Positions 34,228 through 43,111 of a DNA stretch of 64,000 bases are shown here, in pieces. Positions within the stretch are counted from its first letter, which is position 1. The number at the start of each line of letters is the position of its first letter. The notes beneath the pieces are model-generated. The model was not told the DNA's origin and did no database searches. It saw only the letters and a list, made by a program, of their open reading frames with translations. Origin of the DNA: an uncultured Pelagibacteraceae bacterium (GTDB lineage: Bacteria; Pseudomonadota; Alphaproteobacteria; Pelagibacterales; Pelagibacteraceae); NCBI GenBank assembly GCA_902580275.1, contig CACHJZ010000001.1, positions 1 through 64,000 on the forward strand, given 5' to 3'. The position numbers and the translations under genes are program-made.

Positions 34228-34671
34228 TTATAATTGATTTATTAAATCTGGAGCAATTTTTTTTGATTTTCCGAAAAATTTAAGGGCTTTTATAGCTTCT
34301 ATATTTGATTTATCTCCATCTACAACAACAAATCCAATCATGCCCATACTTTTATGAGGTGTGCACCAATAAGCGTAAATACCTGGCACAGTAAATTTAT
34401 ATTCAGCATCTTTGTTCATTTTAGATTTGAATTTTTCAACACCATTAGGAAACCCGCCTTTTATAAACTCTACGTTATGACCTTTGGTTGTTGCTTTCCA
34501 AAAAACTGTATCACCCGAATTTACTTTTACAATTTTTTGTGAGTAAACCATGCTCTCTTTTCCTAGTTTGTTAAGCATTTCAATTGTTACATCTGCTGCA
34601 TTCAACAAAGTTGGTAATAAAGTAATTGTTATGGTTATTAAAGATTTTTTGATTATAGATTTTAAATTCAT
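34228..34671 (-). CDS. Pseudoazurin (type I blue copper protein)
   Basis: Periplasmic electron carrier, 147 aa, with a signal peptide of about 25 residues ending LLNAA. Copper ligands fit pseudoazurin exactly: H65 in TKGHNVEF, C103 and H106 in YWCTPHKSMGM, and M111. These proteins pass electrons to nitrite reductase, nitrous oxide reductase or other oxidoreductases; none of these is in the window, so the partner is unknown. It is a single gene, convergent with proV with no spacer. Confidence 0.93.
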   Translation of the reverse strand: MNLKSIIKKSLITITITLLPTLLNAADVTIEMLNKLGKESMVYSQKIVKVNSGDTVFWKATTKGHNVEFIKGGFPNGVEKFKSKMNKDAEYKFTVPGIYAYWCTPHKSMGMIGFVVVDGDKSNIEAIKALKFFGKSKKIAPDLINQL

Positions 34672-34751
34672 ACCGGTTATTTAATATCAAAAGTTATCTT
34701 ATCAACTCTAATATTGGAGCAAGTTGCCACAGGATATATTTTGAAAGGTTT

Positions 34752-35636
34752 TTATTTATGCTTTACTAATTTTAACTTTTCTCTAGTTTCGGCAGGCGTC
34801 ATCACTGAAGCTCCTAAGTCCTCAACAATTCTTCTTGCCTTTTCAACTAGTTGAGCATTTGTAGCTAACTTTCCTTTTGAAATATATAAATTATCCTCAA
34901 GCCCTACTCTTGGGTTTCCACCCATTACTACTGTTTGGGCAACATAAGGCATTTCATTTTTAGAAATTGCAAAACCACTCCAAACTGCCTCTTTCGGCAT
35001 AATATCTTTCATTGCTTGCATTGCTAAAGGTGTAGCAGGTGCACCCCAAGGAATACCTAAACACATTTGGAACATTGGGGGATCACTGAGTAATCCCTCT
35101 TGATATAACTGAGCTCCAAACCACATATTTCCTAAATCAAAAGCTTCTATCTCTGGTTTAACTTTTATTTCTTGAAGTCTTTTTGCTGCTTTTCTTAAAT
35201 CTCTTGGGGTATTAATTGTAATAACAGATCCATCTCCAAAATTTAAAGTCCCACAATCAAGAGTACAAATCTCAGGTAAGAACTGTTCAGCATTTGCAAT
35301 TCTTTCCATTACATTTGCCATATCAGTTAATGGACCAAATTGAAGTGGACTATTTTCTCCTATATCTAAATCACCACCCATTCCAGTTGTAAGATTTAGA
35401 ACTACATCTGTGTCTGATGATCTGATTCTATCGACAACTTCTTTGTATAACTCTAATCTTCTACTTGGTGTTCCATCTTCCTCTCTAACATGTATATGTG
35501 CAATCGCTGCGCCTGCCTTTGCTGCTTCGATTGCAGATTTTGCTATTTGTTCTGGTGTCTTTGGTAAATCAGGATGTTTTTTAGCAGTATCACCAGATCC
35601 AGTAACTGCACACGATATAAATACTTTATTGTTCAT
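34752..35636 (-). CDS. Beta-keto acid cleavage enzyme (BKACE)
   Basis: Zinc enzyme of the BKACE family (formerly DUF849), 294 aa. It transfers the acyl part of a beta-keto acid to CoA, using acetyl-CoA and releasing acetoacetate. The HxH zinc pair is H47/H49 in AHIHVREEDGTPS, followed by the family phrases LNLTTGMGG and PEIEAFDLGNMWFG. One well-known activity is 3-dehydrocarnitine cleavage to betainyl-CoA; another is 3-keto-5-aminohexanoate cleavage. With an L-carnitine dehydrogenase and a hotdog thioesterase in the window, dehydrocarnitine is the best guess. It is divergent from a class II aldolase gene, 33 bases between starts. Confidence 0.85.
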   Translation of the reverse strand: MNNKVFISCAVTGSGDTAKKHPDLPKTPEQIAKSAIEAAKAGAAIAHIHVREEDGTPSRRLELYKEVVDRIRSSDTDVVLNLTTGMGGDLDIGENSPLQFGPLTDMANVMERIANAEQFLPEICTLDCGTLNFGDGSVITINTPRDLRKAAKRLQEIKVKPEIEAFDLGNMWFGAQLYQEGLLSDPPMFQMCLGIPWGAPATPLAMQAMKDIMPKEAVWSGFAISKNEMPYVAQTVVMGGNPRVGLEDNLYISKGKLATNAQLVEKARRIVEDLGASVMTPAETREKLKLVKHK

Positions 35637-35669
35637 AATTTATTAATGGTATAGTTTATTATAATTAAT

Positions 35670-36398
35670 ATGGAAATAACAGAATTAAAAAAAGATTTAG
35701 CAGCTACCTTTAGATGGACCGCTAGATTGAATATGAATGAGGGAGTTGCAAATCACTTTAGCGCGTGTGTACCTGGTTCAACTGATGAATTTTTAGTTAA
35801 TAAATCAGGTGTTCATTTTAGCCAAATGAAAGTAAGCGATTTAATTTTGGTTACCAAAGAAAATATCGAGGAATTAAAAAAAAAACCCGACCTTGTGGAT
35901 GCTACTGCAATAAATATTCATGGGACAATTCACCAAAAAGTACCTCATGCAAAATGTATATTTCATGTTCATTCAAAATACGCGACAGCTCTTTCTGCTT
36001 TGAAAAACCCTACTCTTCCTCCAATAGATCAAAATACGATGAGGTTTTATAACAGAGTATCTATATATAATGAGTATGGTGGTATGGGTTTTGAAGAAGA
36101 GTCGCTAAAAATGGCAGCTGCATTGGGAAATAAACAAAATCTTTTAATGTCAAATCATGGAATTTTAACCACTGGTGAAACTGTTTCGGATGGATTTGAT
36201 GCATTATATTATTTTGAAAAATCTGCAGAGACATATTTAACAGCTTTAGCAACTGGTAAAGAATTAAATGTAGCATCACATGAAGTGGCAGAAAAAACGG
36301 CACAAGAATGGTCAAACTATCCTTCTGATATGGGAAGGGCACATTTAGATCAGATCAGATTAATTTTAGATAAAGAAGAACCTGATTATCAAAATTAA
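35670..36398 (+). CDS. Class II aldolase/adducin-family protein
   Basis: A 242-aa member of the class II aldolase/adducin fold. The metal-binding HVHSKYATALS segment near residue 95 gives the HxH ligands, and a third histidine occurs in SNHGILTTGET near 160. Known relatives are fuculose- or ribulose-phosphate aldolases and epimerases, and many bacterial members have no assigned substrate. It is the first gene of a five-gene unit with an aldehyde dehydrogenase, suggesting that it generates an aldehyde for that enzyme. Confidence 0.82.
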   Translation: MEITELKKDLAATFRWTARLNMNEGVANHFSACVPGSTDEFLVNKSGVHFSQMKVSDLILVTKENIEELKKKPDLVDATAINIHGTIHQKVPHAKCIFHVHSKYATALSALKNPTLPPIDQNTMRFYNRVSIYNEYGGMGFEEESLKMAAALGNKQNLLMSNHGILTTGETVSDGFDALYYFEKSAETYLTALATGKELNVASHEVAEKTAQEWSNYPSDMGRAHLDQIRLILDKEEPDYQN

Positions 36399-36409
36399 AA
36401 AAAAAAATT

Positions 36410-37843
36410 ATGAAAGATAAAAAAAAATTTTATATAAATGGACAATGGGTCAATCCAATTAAAGCAAAAGATTTTGATGTAATTAATCCCTCTACTGAAG
36501 AAGTTTGCGCAATAATTTCTCTAGGTAGCTCAGAAGATACTGATCTTGCTGTAAAATCTGCAAAGTCATCTTTTGAAACTTGGAAAGAAACTTCAAAGCA
36601 AGAACGAATAAAACTTTTAGAAAAATTATTAGAAATCTATAAATCTAGATGGGATGAAATGACTGATGCCATATCAACTGAGCTTGGTTGTCCAAAAGAT
36701 TGGTGTTCAGCTAATCAAACTGCATCAGGTGCGGGTCATATTGAAGATTTTATAAAAAGATTAAAAGAATTTAATTTTGAACCTGGTTTTGACAAAGGAT
36801 CTGTTAATCACATTGTATATGAACCAATTGGTGTATGTGGTTTAATTACCCCTTGGAACTGGCCAATTAATCAAATAGCTCTAAAAGTTGTGCCAGCACT
36901 TGCAACTGGTTGTACAATGGTTTTGAAACCTTCTGAGATAGCTCCTTTATCAGCAATGCTTTTTGCAGAAATGATTCATGAAGCAAAATTTCCTGCGGGT
37001 GTGTTTAATTTAGTAAACGGAGATGGGCCAGGTGTTGGTACAGATTTATCAGGACATCCTGATGTTGATATGGTTTCCTTTACTGGATCGACAAGAGCTG
37101 GAAAGTTAATTACAAAAAATGCAGCTGATACAATTAAAAGAGTTTGTTTAGAGCTTGGAGGAAAAGGTGGAAATATTGTATTTGCTGATGCTTATCCTGA
37201 TGCAGTAAGAGATGGAATACGAAACGTCATGAGTAACTCTGGTCAATCATGTGATGCACCAACAAGAATGTTAGTAGAAAAATCAATATACAAACGAGCA
37301 GTAGAAGAAGCTGCAGATGAAGCTAATAAAATTAAAGTAGATCTTGCATCAAAAGCTGGCGAACATATAGGTCCGGTGATATCTAAAACTCAATACGATA
37401 AAATTCAAAGTTTAATCAATAGCGGAATTGAAGAAGGTGCAACTTTAGTAGCTGGTGGACCTGAGAAACCTGAAGATTTCAAAAAAGGATATTTTATAAA
37501 GCCAACAGTGTTCACAGATGTAAATAATGATATGAGAATTGCTAAAGAGGAAATTTTTGGTCCAGTTTTATCTATAATTCCCTTTGAGAATGAAGAGGAG
37601 GCAATAAAAATTACAAATGACACTGAATATGGTCTTGGAAACTATTTGCAAACTGAAGATAAAGAAAAAGCAAAAAGAGTTTCAAAAAAATTAAGATCTG
37701 GAATTGTGTACGTAAATCATAAACCTGCGGACTCTGGCACTCCATTTGGTGGTTATAGACAGTCTGGAAATGGACGTGAAGGAGGTACCTGGGGTTTACA
37801 TGAATATTTGGAAGTGAAAACTATCACTGAATGGAAAAATTAA
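36410..37843 (+). CDS. Aldehyde dehydrogenase
   Basis: NAD(P)-dependent aldehyde dehydrogenase of 477 aa. The catalytic residues are E248 in LELGGKG and C281 in NSGQSC, with the cofactor segment ITPWNWPIN near 146. The C-terminal GGYRQSGNGREGG loop is typical of the ALDH1/betaine-aldehyde-like branch. The aldehyde is unknown; the preceding aldolase and following glyoxalase and methyltransferase suggest a small oxygenated or methylated aldehyde. It lies 11 bases after the aldolase gene. Confidence 0.94.
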   Translation: MKDKKKFYINGQWVNPIKAKDFDVINPSTEEVCAIISLGSSEDTDLAVKSAKSSFETWKETSKQERIKLLEKLLEIYKSRWDEMTDAISTELGCPKDWCSANQTASGAGHIEDFIKRLKEFNFEPGFDKGSVNHIVYEPIGVCGLITPWNWPINQIALKVVPALATGCTMVLKPSEIAPLSAMLFAEMIHEAKFPAGVFNLVNGDGPGVGTDLSGHPDVDMVSFTGSTRAGKLITKNAADTIKRVCLELGGKGGNIVFADAYPDAVRDGIRNVMSNSGQSCDAPTRMLVEKSIYKRAVEEAADEANKIKVDLASKAGEHIGPVISKTQYDKIQSLINSGIEEGATLVAGGPEKPEDFKKGYFIKPTVFTDVNNDMRIAKEEIFGPVLSIIPFENEEEAIKITNDTEYGLGNYLQTEDKEKAKRVSKKLRSGIVYVNHKPADSGTPFGGYRQSGNGREGGTWGLHEYLEVKTITEWKN

Positions 37844-37844
37844 G

Positions 37845-38228
37845 ATGATTGGGTATGTAATGGTAGGCACAAATAATCTAGATAAAGCCATTAATTTTTA
37901 TGATGAAGTTTTACAAATTATAAATTTAAAAAGAAAAGATACTGATGAATTTTGTGCTGGATATACGCAAAAAGATGGCGATGGTACGATAGAATTTTAT
38001 GTTACAAAACCAGCAAATGGTAAAACTGCTACTTTCGGGAATGGAACACAAGTTTCTTTTATTGTTTCATCAAGAGAGATAGTTGATAAATTTCATGAGA
38101 TCGGTTTAAAAGCAGGCGGTAGCAGCGAAGGTAGCGGCGGAGAAAGACCAGAAGGTTCTGGTGTATATTATTCATATATTCGCGATTTAGATGGAAATAA
38201 AATCTGCGCTTTTACAAATAACAAATAA
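37845..38228 (+). CDS. VOC/glyoxalase-family protein
   Basis: A 127-aa vicinal-oxygen-chelate protein, one beta-alpha-beta-beta-beta repeat pair. It opens with GYVMVGTNNLDKAINFYDEVL and ends RDLDGNKICAFTN, the usual metal-site strand. The loop SSEGSGGERPEGSG near residue 90 is Gly/Ser-rich. This family includes glyoxalase I and dioxygenases, but the metal ligands are incomplete here and no reaction can be assigned. It begins one base after the ALDH stop. Confidence 0.85.
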   Translation: MIGYVMVGTNNLDKAINFYDEVLQIINLKRKDTDEFCAGYTQKDGDGTIEFYVTKPANGKTATFGNGTQVSFIVSSREIVDKFHEIGLKAGGSSEGSGGERPEGSGVYYSYIRDLDGNKICAFTNNK

Positions 38229-38233
38229 ATTAA

Positions 38234-39145
38234 ATGTCTTATTCATCAATTGAAAAGCGATTAGCTGAAGGAAAAATAATAATTCTTGATGGGGGAATAG
38301 GAGGAGAATTACAAAAAGTTGGAGCAAAAATGGATGAAGGACTGTGGTGTGGGAGATGTTCTTTAGATAGTCCAAATGAACTTTTAAAAGTGCACCAAAA
38401 TTATGTTAAAGCTGGTGCTGATGTAATAACCGCAAATACTTATGCTTCAACCCCTATATCAATGAAAAAATATGGTTATGAAGATCTGATTCAAGAATGC
38501 AATCAAAAAAGTATCAAAATTGCAAAAGAGGCCGTGTCAGGTAAAAATGTTTTAGTTGCTGGATCTGTCTCAACTTACGGTTATTTTATAAAAGATGGTG
38601 TTGCTAAAATGAAACCAAGTTTTGATGAACACTTAAAAATTTTGTCAGATACAGGAGTAGATTTAATTATTCTTGAAGCTATGTCGTCACAAGCTGACAT
38701 TGTTGAAGCTTTAGTTGAATGTTCAAGTAATTTAAAATTACCAACGTGGTTATCAATATCTTGTGTATTTAATAAAAATAAAAATATTCATCTTGGATAT
38801 GATGATGATGTGTCTCATAAAGATCCTCAAGTTTATGAGGAACTTGAAGATTCATTACATAGATTTAAAAAATTTCATTCAGGACCAATACTTGTTGCAC
38901 ACTCAAACATGAGTGTAACTGAAGAAGCGGTCAGCATACTAAAAAATAATCATAATAGTACAGTTGGCGCTTATCCAAACAGAGGACACTTTGTTAAACC
39001 AGAATGGAAGTTTACTGATGATATTAAGCCAAGTGATTATGTTAAGAGTGCAAAAAAATGGATTGATAGTGGGGCACAAATTATTGGTGGTTGTTGTGGT
39101 ATTGGGGTTGAAGAGATAAAAGCAATTTCAATTCTAAAAAATTAA
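38234..39145 (+). CDS. Homocysteine S-methyltransferase family protein
   Basis: Zinc-dependent methyltransferase barrel of 303 aa. The three zinc cysteines are visible: C177 in SISC and C287, C288 in GGCCGIG. The N-terminal DGGIGGELQ replaces the usual DGG[TM] opening. Relatives use betaine (BHMT), S-methylmethionine or dimethylsulfonium compounds as methyl donor for homocysteine. Because SAR11 uses glycine betaine and DMSP as methyl donors, either is plausible. There is no riboswitch before it, since it lies five bases after the VOC gene in an operon. Confidence 0.85.
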   Translation: MSYSSIEKRLAEGKIIILDGGIGGELQKVGAKMDEGLWCGRCSLDSPNELLKVHQNYVKAGADVITANTYASTPISMKKYGYEDLIQECNQKSIKIAKEAVSGKNVLVAGSVSTYGYFIKDGVAKMKPSFDEHLKILSDTGVDLIILEAMSSQADIVEALVECSSNLKLPTWLSISCVFNKNKNIHLGYDDDVSHKDPQVYEELEDSLHRFKKFHSGPILVAHSNMSVTEEAVSILKNNHNSTVGAYPNRGHFVKPEWKFTDDIKPSDYVKSAKKWIDSGAQIIGGCCGIGVEEIKAISILKN

Positions 39146-39159
39146 TATAAAATAAAAAT

Positions 39160-39615
39160 ATGAAGACGTTTATTGGTGGTATTGGCTGCTTTTGGGATGA
39201 AACTAAGTACGAAGGTATTGAAGGAGTAATTTCTACTGAGTGTGGTTATTGCGGCGGAGACGAACCAAACGTAACTTATAAAGCAGTATGTGGTGGAGAT
39301 ACTGGTCATATTGAAGTTGTAAAAGTAGAGTATGATGAAAAAGTTAAATCATATGAAGATATGGTGAGACTATTTTTTAAATTACACGACTCTACTCAAG
39401 TAAACCGTCAAGGTACGTATGTAGGAATTCAATATAGATCTGAAATTTTTTATAATAATGATGAAGAAAAAAAAATTGCGGAAAAGGTTTTAGAGGAAAT
39501 GAATAATAAACTTGGTGGTAAAGTTTCTACCAAAGTTTCAAAAGAGAAAAATTATTGTAAGGCTGAAGGCTATCATCAAAAATATGAACAAAAAAAATCT
39601 TTGAAATTCGATTAA
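39160..39615 (+). CDS. msrA: Peptide methionine sulfoxide reductase MsrA, cytoplasmic
   Basis: Repairs methionine S-sulfoxide. The 151-aa protein has the catalytic C10 in GGIGCFWDE. The usual form is GCFWGxE; one residue appears to be deleted here, but E14 still aligns with the conserved acidic residue of the second copy in this window. Other hallmarks are GYCGGDEPNVTYKAVCGGDTGHIEVV and EGYHQKY near the end. No signal peptide is present, in contrast to the MsrA at 53519-54091. It is the last gene of the aldolase-ALDH operon. Confidence 0.88.
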   Translation: MKTFIGGIGCFWDETKYEGIEGVISTECGYCGGDEPNVTYKAVCGGDTGHIEVVKVEYDEKVKSYEDMVRLFFKLHDSTQVNRQGTYVGIQYRSEIFYNNDEEKKIAEKVLEEMNNKLGGKVSTKVSKEKNYCKAEGYHQKYEQKKSLKFD

Positions 39616-39627
39616 CTTTATTTAAAT

Positions 39628-40785
39628 TTGACTAAAATAATATCATATAAGAATCCTGAATTAGCAACAGTCAAAGACAATAAAGCTGTATGGAATCTCC
39701 CAAAAACTAGAAGACATGGTTATAGAAATCTTCACAAAATAAATAGATATGGATTATTTTTAAGATCAGATTTGGTTTTAAAATTAAAAAAAAAATACAA
39801 AGATACAATCTATAAAAAGCCACTGGTAAAAAAAATGACTAAACAAAAGTCTTTTTGCTCTTTAATAGTTGGAAATAAACAAAATATTTATTTTGAAAAA
39901 TACGCCAAAGATTTTCCAAAAAATCAACCTCAAACGATAATGTCTATAACAAAAATGTTTGTTAATCTTTTCGTTGGAGAACTTTTAAATAATAAGTCAA
40001 TAAATCTTGATAAAAAAGTATCTTACTACCTTCCAAAAATTGGGAGTGGGTATGCCAATGCTAAAGTGCAAGACGTATTAAATATGAATGTAATAAATGC
40101 CTACACAGAAGATTACACCAAGGCATTCTCTTCATCTTTTTTACATGAGCCAGTTGGTGGATGGAGACTACCAAAAAGTGGTGATACGCATTTAAGTCAG
40201 GAAAGTTATTTAAATACTATCAAATCAAAAAAAAATAAAAATTTAAAAAATAAAAGTAATTTAGCTTTTTATAAATCTGCAAATACCGATGTTATAGGAT
40301 TAATAGTTGAAAAGATCAGCGGTAAATCATTAAGACATTGGATGTTAAGAGCGGTTGAGGCAGCTGGGTTTGAAGATGGGCTTTATATTGCATCTGACAG
40401 ATATGGCATGCCTTGGATGTCAGGGGGTGGATGTTTGATTACAAGAGACTTTTTAAGAATGGGTCTTTTATTTGCAAGAAAAGGTAAAGGAGTAGGAAAT
40501 AGGAAGATTGGCTCAAGCTCTTTTTTAAACCGAACTTTAAACAATGTTGGTCCAAAATATATGAATTTATCAAATAATAAATATTTATATTATTCGAACT
40601 CTACTATGGTATCTGGAAATATGATCGGCCATTCAGGTTATGGTGGTCAATTTTTAGCCATTAATTTAAAAACTGGAAATGTTGCTGCATTTTTTTCTGT
40701 TTTAGAAACTAAATCAGCAACAAAAGAAAGTTACAAAGTAGATATGATTAATATGTTGATTGATTTAGTAGATACTAAATATTAA
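39628..40785 (+). CDS. Serine hydrolase, beta-lactamase/class C family
   Basis: A 385-aa protein of the beta-lactamase/D-Ala-D-Ala carboxypeptidase fold. The nucleophile motif is S106-x-x-K109 in MSITKM, a YxN-like segment YKSANTD is near residue 215, and HSGYGG near 335 takes the place of KTG. No signal peptide is obvious, unlike periplasmic beta-lactamases, so it is probably a cytoplasmic esterase or amide hydrolase. The start is a TTG at 39628; no closer ATG gives a fold-complete protein. Its end overlaps the convergent EamA gene by four bases. Confidence 0.8.
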   Translation: MTKIISYKNPELATVKDNKAVWNLPKTRRHGYRNLHKINRYGLFLRSDLVLKLKKKYKDTIYKKPLVKKMTKQKSFCSLIVGNKQNIYFEKYAKDFPKNQPQTIMSITKMFVNLFVGELLNNKSINLDKKVSYYLPKIGSGYANAKVQDVLNMNVINAYTEDYTKAFSSSFLHEPVGGWRLPKSGDTHLSQESYLNTIKSKKNKNLKNKSNLAFYKSANTDVIGLIVEKISGKSLRHWMLRAVEAAGFEDGLYIASDRYGMPWMSGGGCLITRDFLRMGLLFARKGKGVGNRKIGSSSFLNRTLNNVGPKYMNLSNNKYLYYSNSTMVSGNMIGHSGYGGQFLAINLKTGNVAAFFSVLETKSATKESYKVDMINMLIDLVDTKY

Positions 40786-41687
40786 GCGGTAATTTTTTTA
40801 TCCTCTTTAGGAGCAAGAACAACAGCTAAAATTCCACCTAAAATAATCATTGAACTTCCAACTATTTCTCTCCATCCAAAAGGTTCATCGGTTAATATGC
40901 TGGAGCTTACAACTCCAACGACTATTTCTGTTAGAAAAAGAATTGAGCATAGTCCAGCACCTAGTTTGCTTGGTGCCCAAAGAATAACAATACCTGTAGG
41001 AATGAAATAAAATAATGACAAAACAATTAAGAACATTGCCATTGGAATAAAAGACTCTATTGGTGGTGTTTCGCCCAAATAATCAACTAATAAAAAACCA
41101 GCCACAATATTAAATAATGTTCCATAGAAGAAAAATGAAAATATAATCGGGAATACTCCATCAGTCTTTACAACTTCAAGTCTTATCATTCCTCCTGCAA
41201 AAATTGCTCCTCCAACAAGAGCTATCCAATCCCCGACATTTTGAGGCAAAGGTATAATTGCATCTTTACTAAAAACTACCCATAAGCCAGCGAGAGCTAG
41301 CGAAAGTGTAACTGCTCTTTGCCAGCCAGGTCTTCTTTTTAAAAATAAGATTTCAAAAATAGTAGTCCAAATAGGAGTCATGTAAAAAAGTATTAAAGCT
41401 CTAATTACATCTGTTAATAGAAAACTTAGTGCATAACAAATAAAACCACCGCCAACCAACAATCCTGTTAATGGAAGCTCGAAGCCACTTCCTTTTTTTT
41501 TATAAACTCTCCAGAGAGCGATTGGTAACAACAATAATACTCCAATTACCATCTGGGCAATTGTACCCCATCCGCCAGTTAATCCTCCAGCTTCCAGTGT
41601 GCGTTGAGGGAGCCAATAAATTCCCCAGGCTCCAGCGGAAAATGCTAAAGCAAGTGCAATTTTAAAATGATGAGGATGTCTTTGCAT
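40782..41687 (-). CDS. EamA/DMT-family transporter
   Basis: Ten-helix drug/metabolite transporter of the EamA type, 301 aa. Two five-helix repeats are visible, each ending in a helix rich in Gly, Val and Ile, with the typical FSAGAWGIYWLPQR start and FYMTPIWTTIFEILFLKRRP in the first repeat. Such proteins export amino acids or other small metabolites; the substrate cannot be read. It lies seven bases from the amidase gene on the same strand. Confidence 0.88.
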   Translation of the reverse strand: MQRHPHHFKIALALAFSAGAWGIYWLPQRTLEAGGLTGGWGTIAQMVIGVLLLLPIALWRVYKKKGSGFELPLTGLLVGGGFICYALSFLLTDVIRALILFYMTPIWTTIFEILFLKRRPGWQRAVTLSLALAGLWVVFSKDAIIPLPQNVGDWIALVGGAIFAGGMIRLEVVKTDGVFPIIFSFFFYGTLFNIVAGFLLVDYLGETPPIESFIPMAMFLIVLSLFYFIPTGIVILWAPSKLGAGLCSILFLTEIVVGVVSSSILTDEPFGWREIVGSSMIILGGILAVVLAPKEDKKITA

Positions 41688-41693
41688 TAATTA

Positions 41694-43106
41694 TTATATT
41701 TCTGGTTTTATTTTTGAATAATTGAACATTTGTTCGTATTTTCTTGCAAATGCAAGTACTTTTAAATCATCGTTCTTTTTTCCTATTATTTGCATACCCA
41801 TTGGTAGTTTATTTTTATTAAAACCAACTGGAACTGTTATAGTTGGTAATTCTAAAAGGCTTGATAATATAAAAACTTCAATCCATCGATGATAAGTATC
41901 TAAATTAAGATCATTTATTTTTTCTGGATAATTTAATTCTTTTTTAAATGGAAATACTTGTGCTGATGGCAAAGCTAAAAAGTCGTAATCTTTAAACATC
42001 TGATTTATATGATTTATAGATTTTTTTCTTTTTTCTAATGCAATATCAATGTCATTATCTTTAATATCTTTTCCCCTATTGTACTCCCAAATTGCCTGAA
42101 AAGTCATTTCATTAATATCTTTAATACTCATACTTCCAATATCCATAAATATACTTCTTGATCTGAATGTTAACCATGAGTCCCATAGTTCATCAGTATT
42201 AATACCTGATTTCAAAAAATCTATTTTTATATTTTGCTTATTTAACTCACTTAATTTTTTTTCACAAATTTCTAATATTTCATTTTCAAATTTATAATTA
42301 CTATTAATATCGGATAACCATCCTATTTTTATATTTTTAATTTCTGAATCTTTTATTTCAAAATTTTGAAAATTAGATTTTAATTCTAAAGAATATGGAT
42401 CCAAATTATTTTTACCAGTTACGCTATCTAAAATAATTGTCATATCGTCTGGTGTTCTAGATAAAAAACCAGGAGTAGTTAAAATAGGAATATTTTTTTG
42501 GTTATCTGATCTAGCAGAAGCAATAACTCCTGGGGTTGGTCTAAAACCGTATATATTAGAATATGCAGCAGGATTCCTACATGAACCCATTTGATCTGTA
42601 CCATCAGCAAATGGAACTAATTGAGCAGCAACCGCAGAACTTGCGCCTCCGCTTGAACCACCAGACGACTTGCTTAAGTCATAAACATTTGAAGTTGGAC
42701 CAAAAAGTCTATTAATTGTATGTCCTCCAACTCCGAGTTCAGCTGTATTAGTTTTTCCAATTATTATTGCGCCGTTTTCAATTAGTTTATCCACAAAAAA
42801 AGAATTTTTTTTCGGATAATAATCTTTGTAACCTTTAAAACCGTATGTTGTTTGAATTCCAACGACATCACTTAAATCTTTAATAGCTAATGGTAATCCG
42901 AACAAAGATTTATTTTTATTCTGTTGATTGTCTTTTTTTTTAGCTTCTTCTAAAATTTTCTCAGTCTCTTTTAAAAGAACAATTGCATTTAATTTTGGAT
43001 TATACTTTTCAATTCTTGCTAAATAGAATTCTACTACTTCTTTTACTGATATCTGTTTTGTCTGAATTAATTTAATAATTTCAGATACTTTTTTGTTTTC
43101 TAGCAT
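41694..43106 (-). CDS. Amidase signature family enzyme
   Basis: Amidase of 470 aa with the Ser-cis-Ser-Lys triad: K76 in PLAIKDL, S151 in the glycine-serine loop SGGSSGGASS and S175 in MGSCRNPA. The last segment differs from the common GGSIRxPA, with Met-Gly and Cys replacing Gly-Gly and Ile, which may alter the oxyanion pocket. GatA is excluded because gatB and gatC are not adjacent. It hydrolyses an unknown amide. It lies between an EamA transporter and an iron alcohol dehydrogenase on one strand. Confidence 0.87.
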   Translation of the reverse strand: MLENKKVSEIIKLIQTKQISVKEVVEFYLARIEKYNPKLNAIVLLKETEKILEEAKKKDNQQNKNKSLFGLPLAIKDLSDVVGIQTTYGFKGYKDYYPKKNSFFVDKLIENGAIIIGKTNTAELGVGGHTINRLFGPTSNVYDLSKSSGGSSGGASSAVAAQLVPFADGTDQMGSCRNPAAYSNIYGFRPTPGVIASARSDNQKNIPILTTPGFLSRTPDDMTIILDSVTGKNNLDPYSLELKSNFQNFEIKDSEIKNIKIGWLSDINSNYKFENEILEICEKKLSELNKQNIKIDFLKSGINTDELWDSWLTFRSRSIFMDIGSMSIKDINEMTFQAIWEYNRGKDIKDNDIDIALEKRKKSINHINQMFKDYDFLALPSAQVFPFKKELNYPEKINDLNLDTYHRWIEVFILSSLLELPTITVPVGFNKNKLPMGMQIIGKKNDDLKVLAFARKYEQMFNYSKIKPEI

Positions 43107-43111
43107 CTGCC

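Noticed and set aside
36061..36342. 93-codon minus-strand frame inside the aldolase gene
   Set aside because: Antisense shadow of a gene with full family motifs; no supporting signals.
38229..38233. SAM riboswitch before the homocysteine methyltransferase
   Set aside because: SAR11 methyltransferase genes can carry such elements, but only five bases separate this gene from the preceding one.
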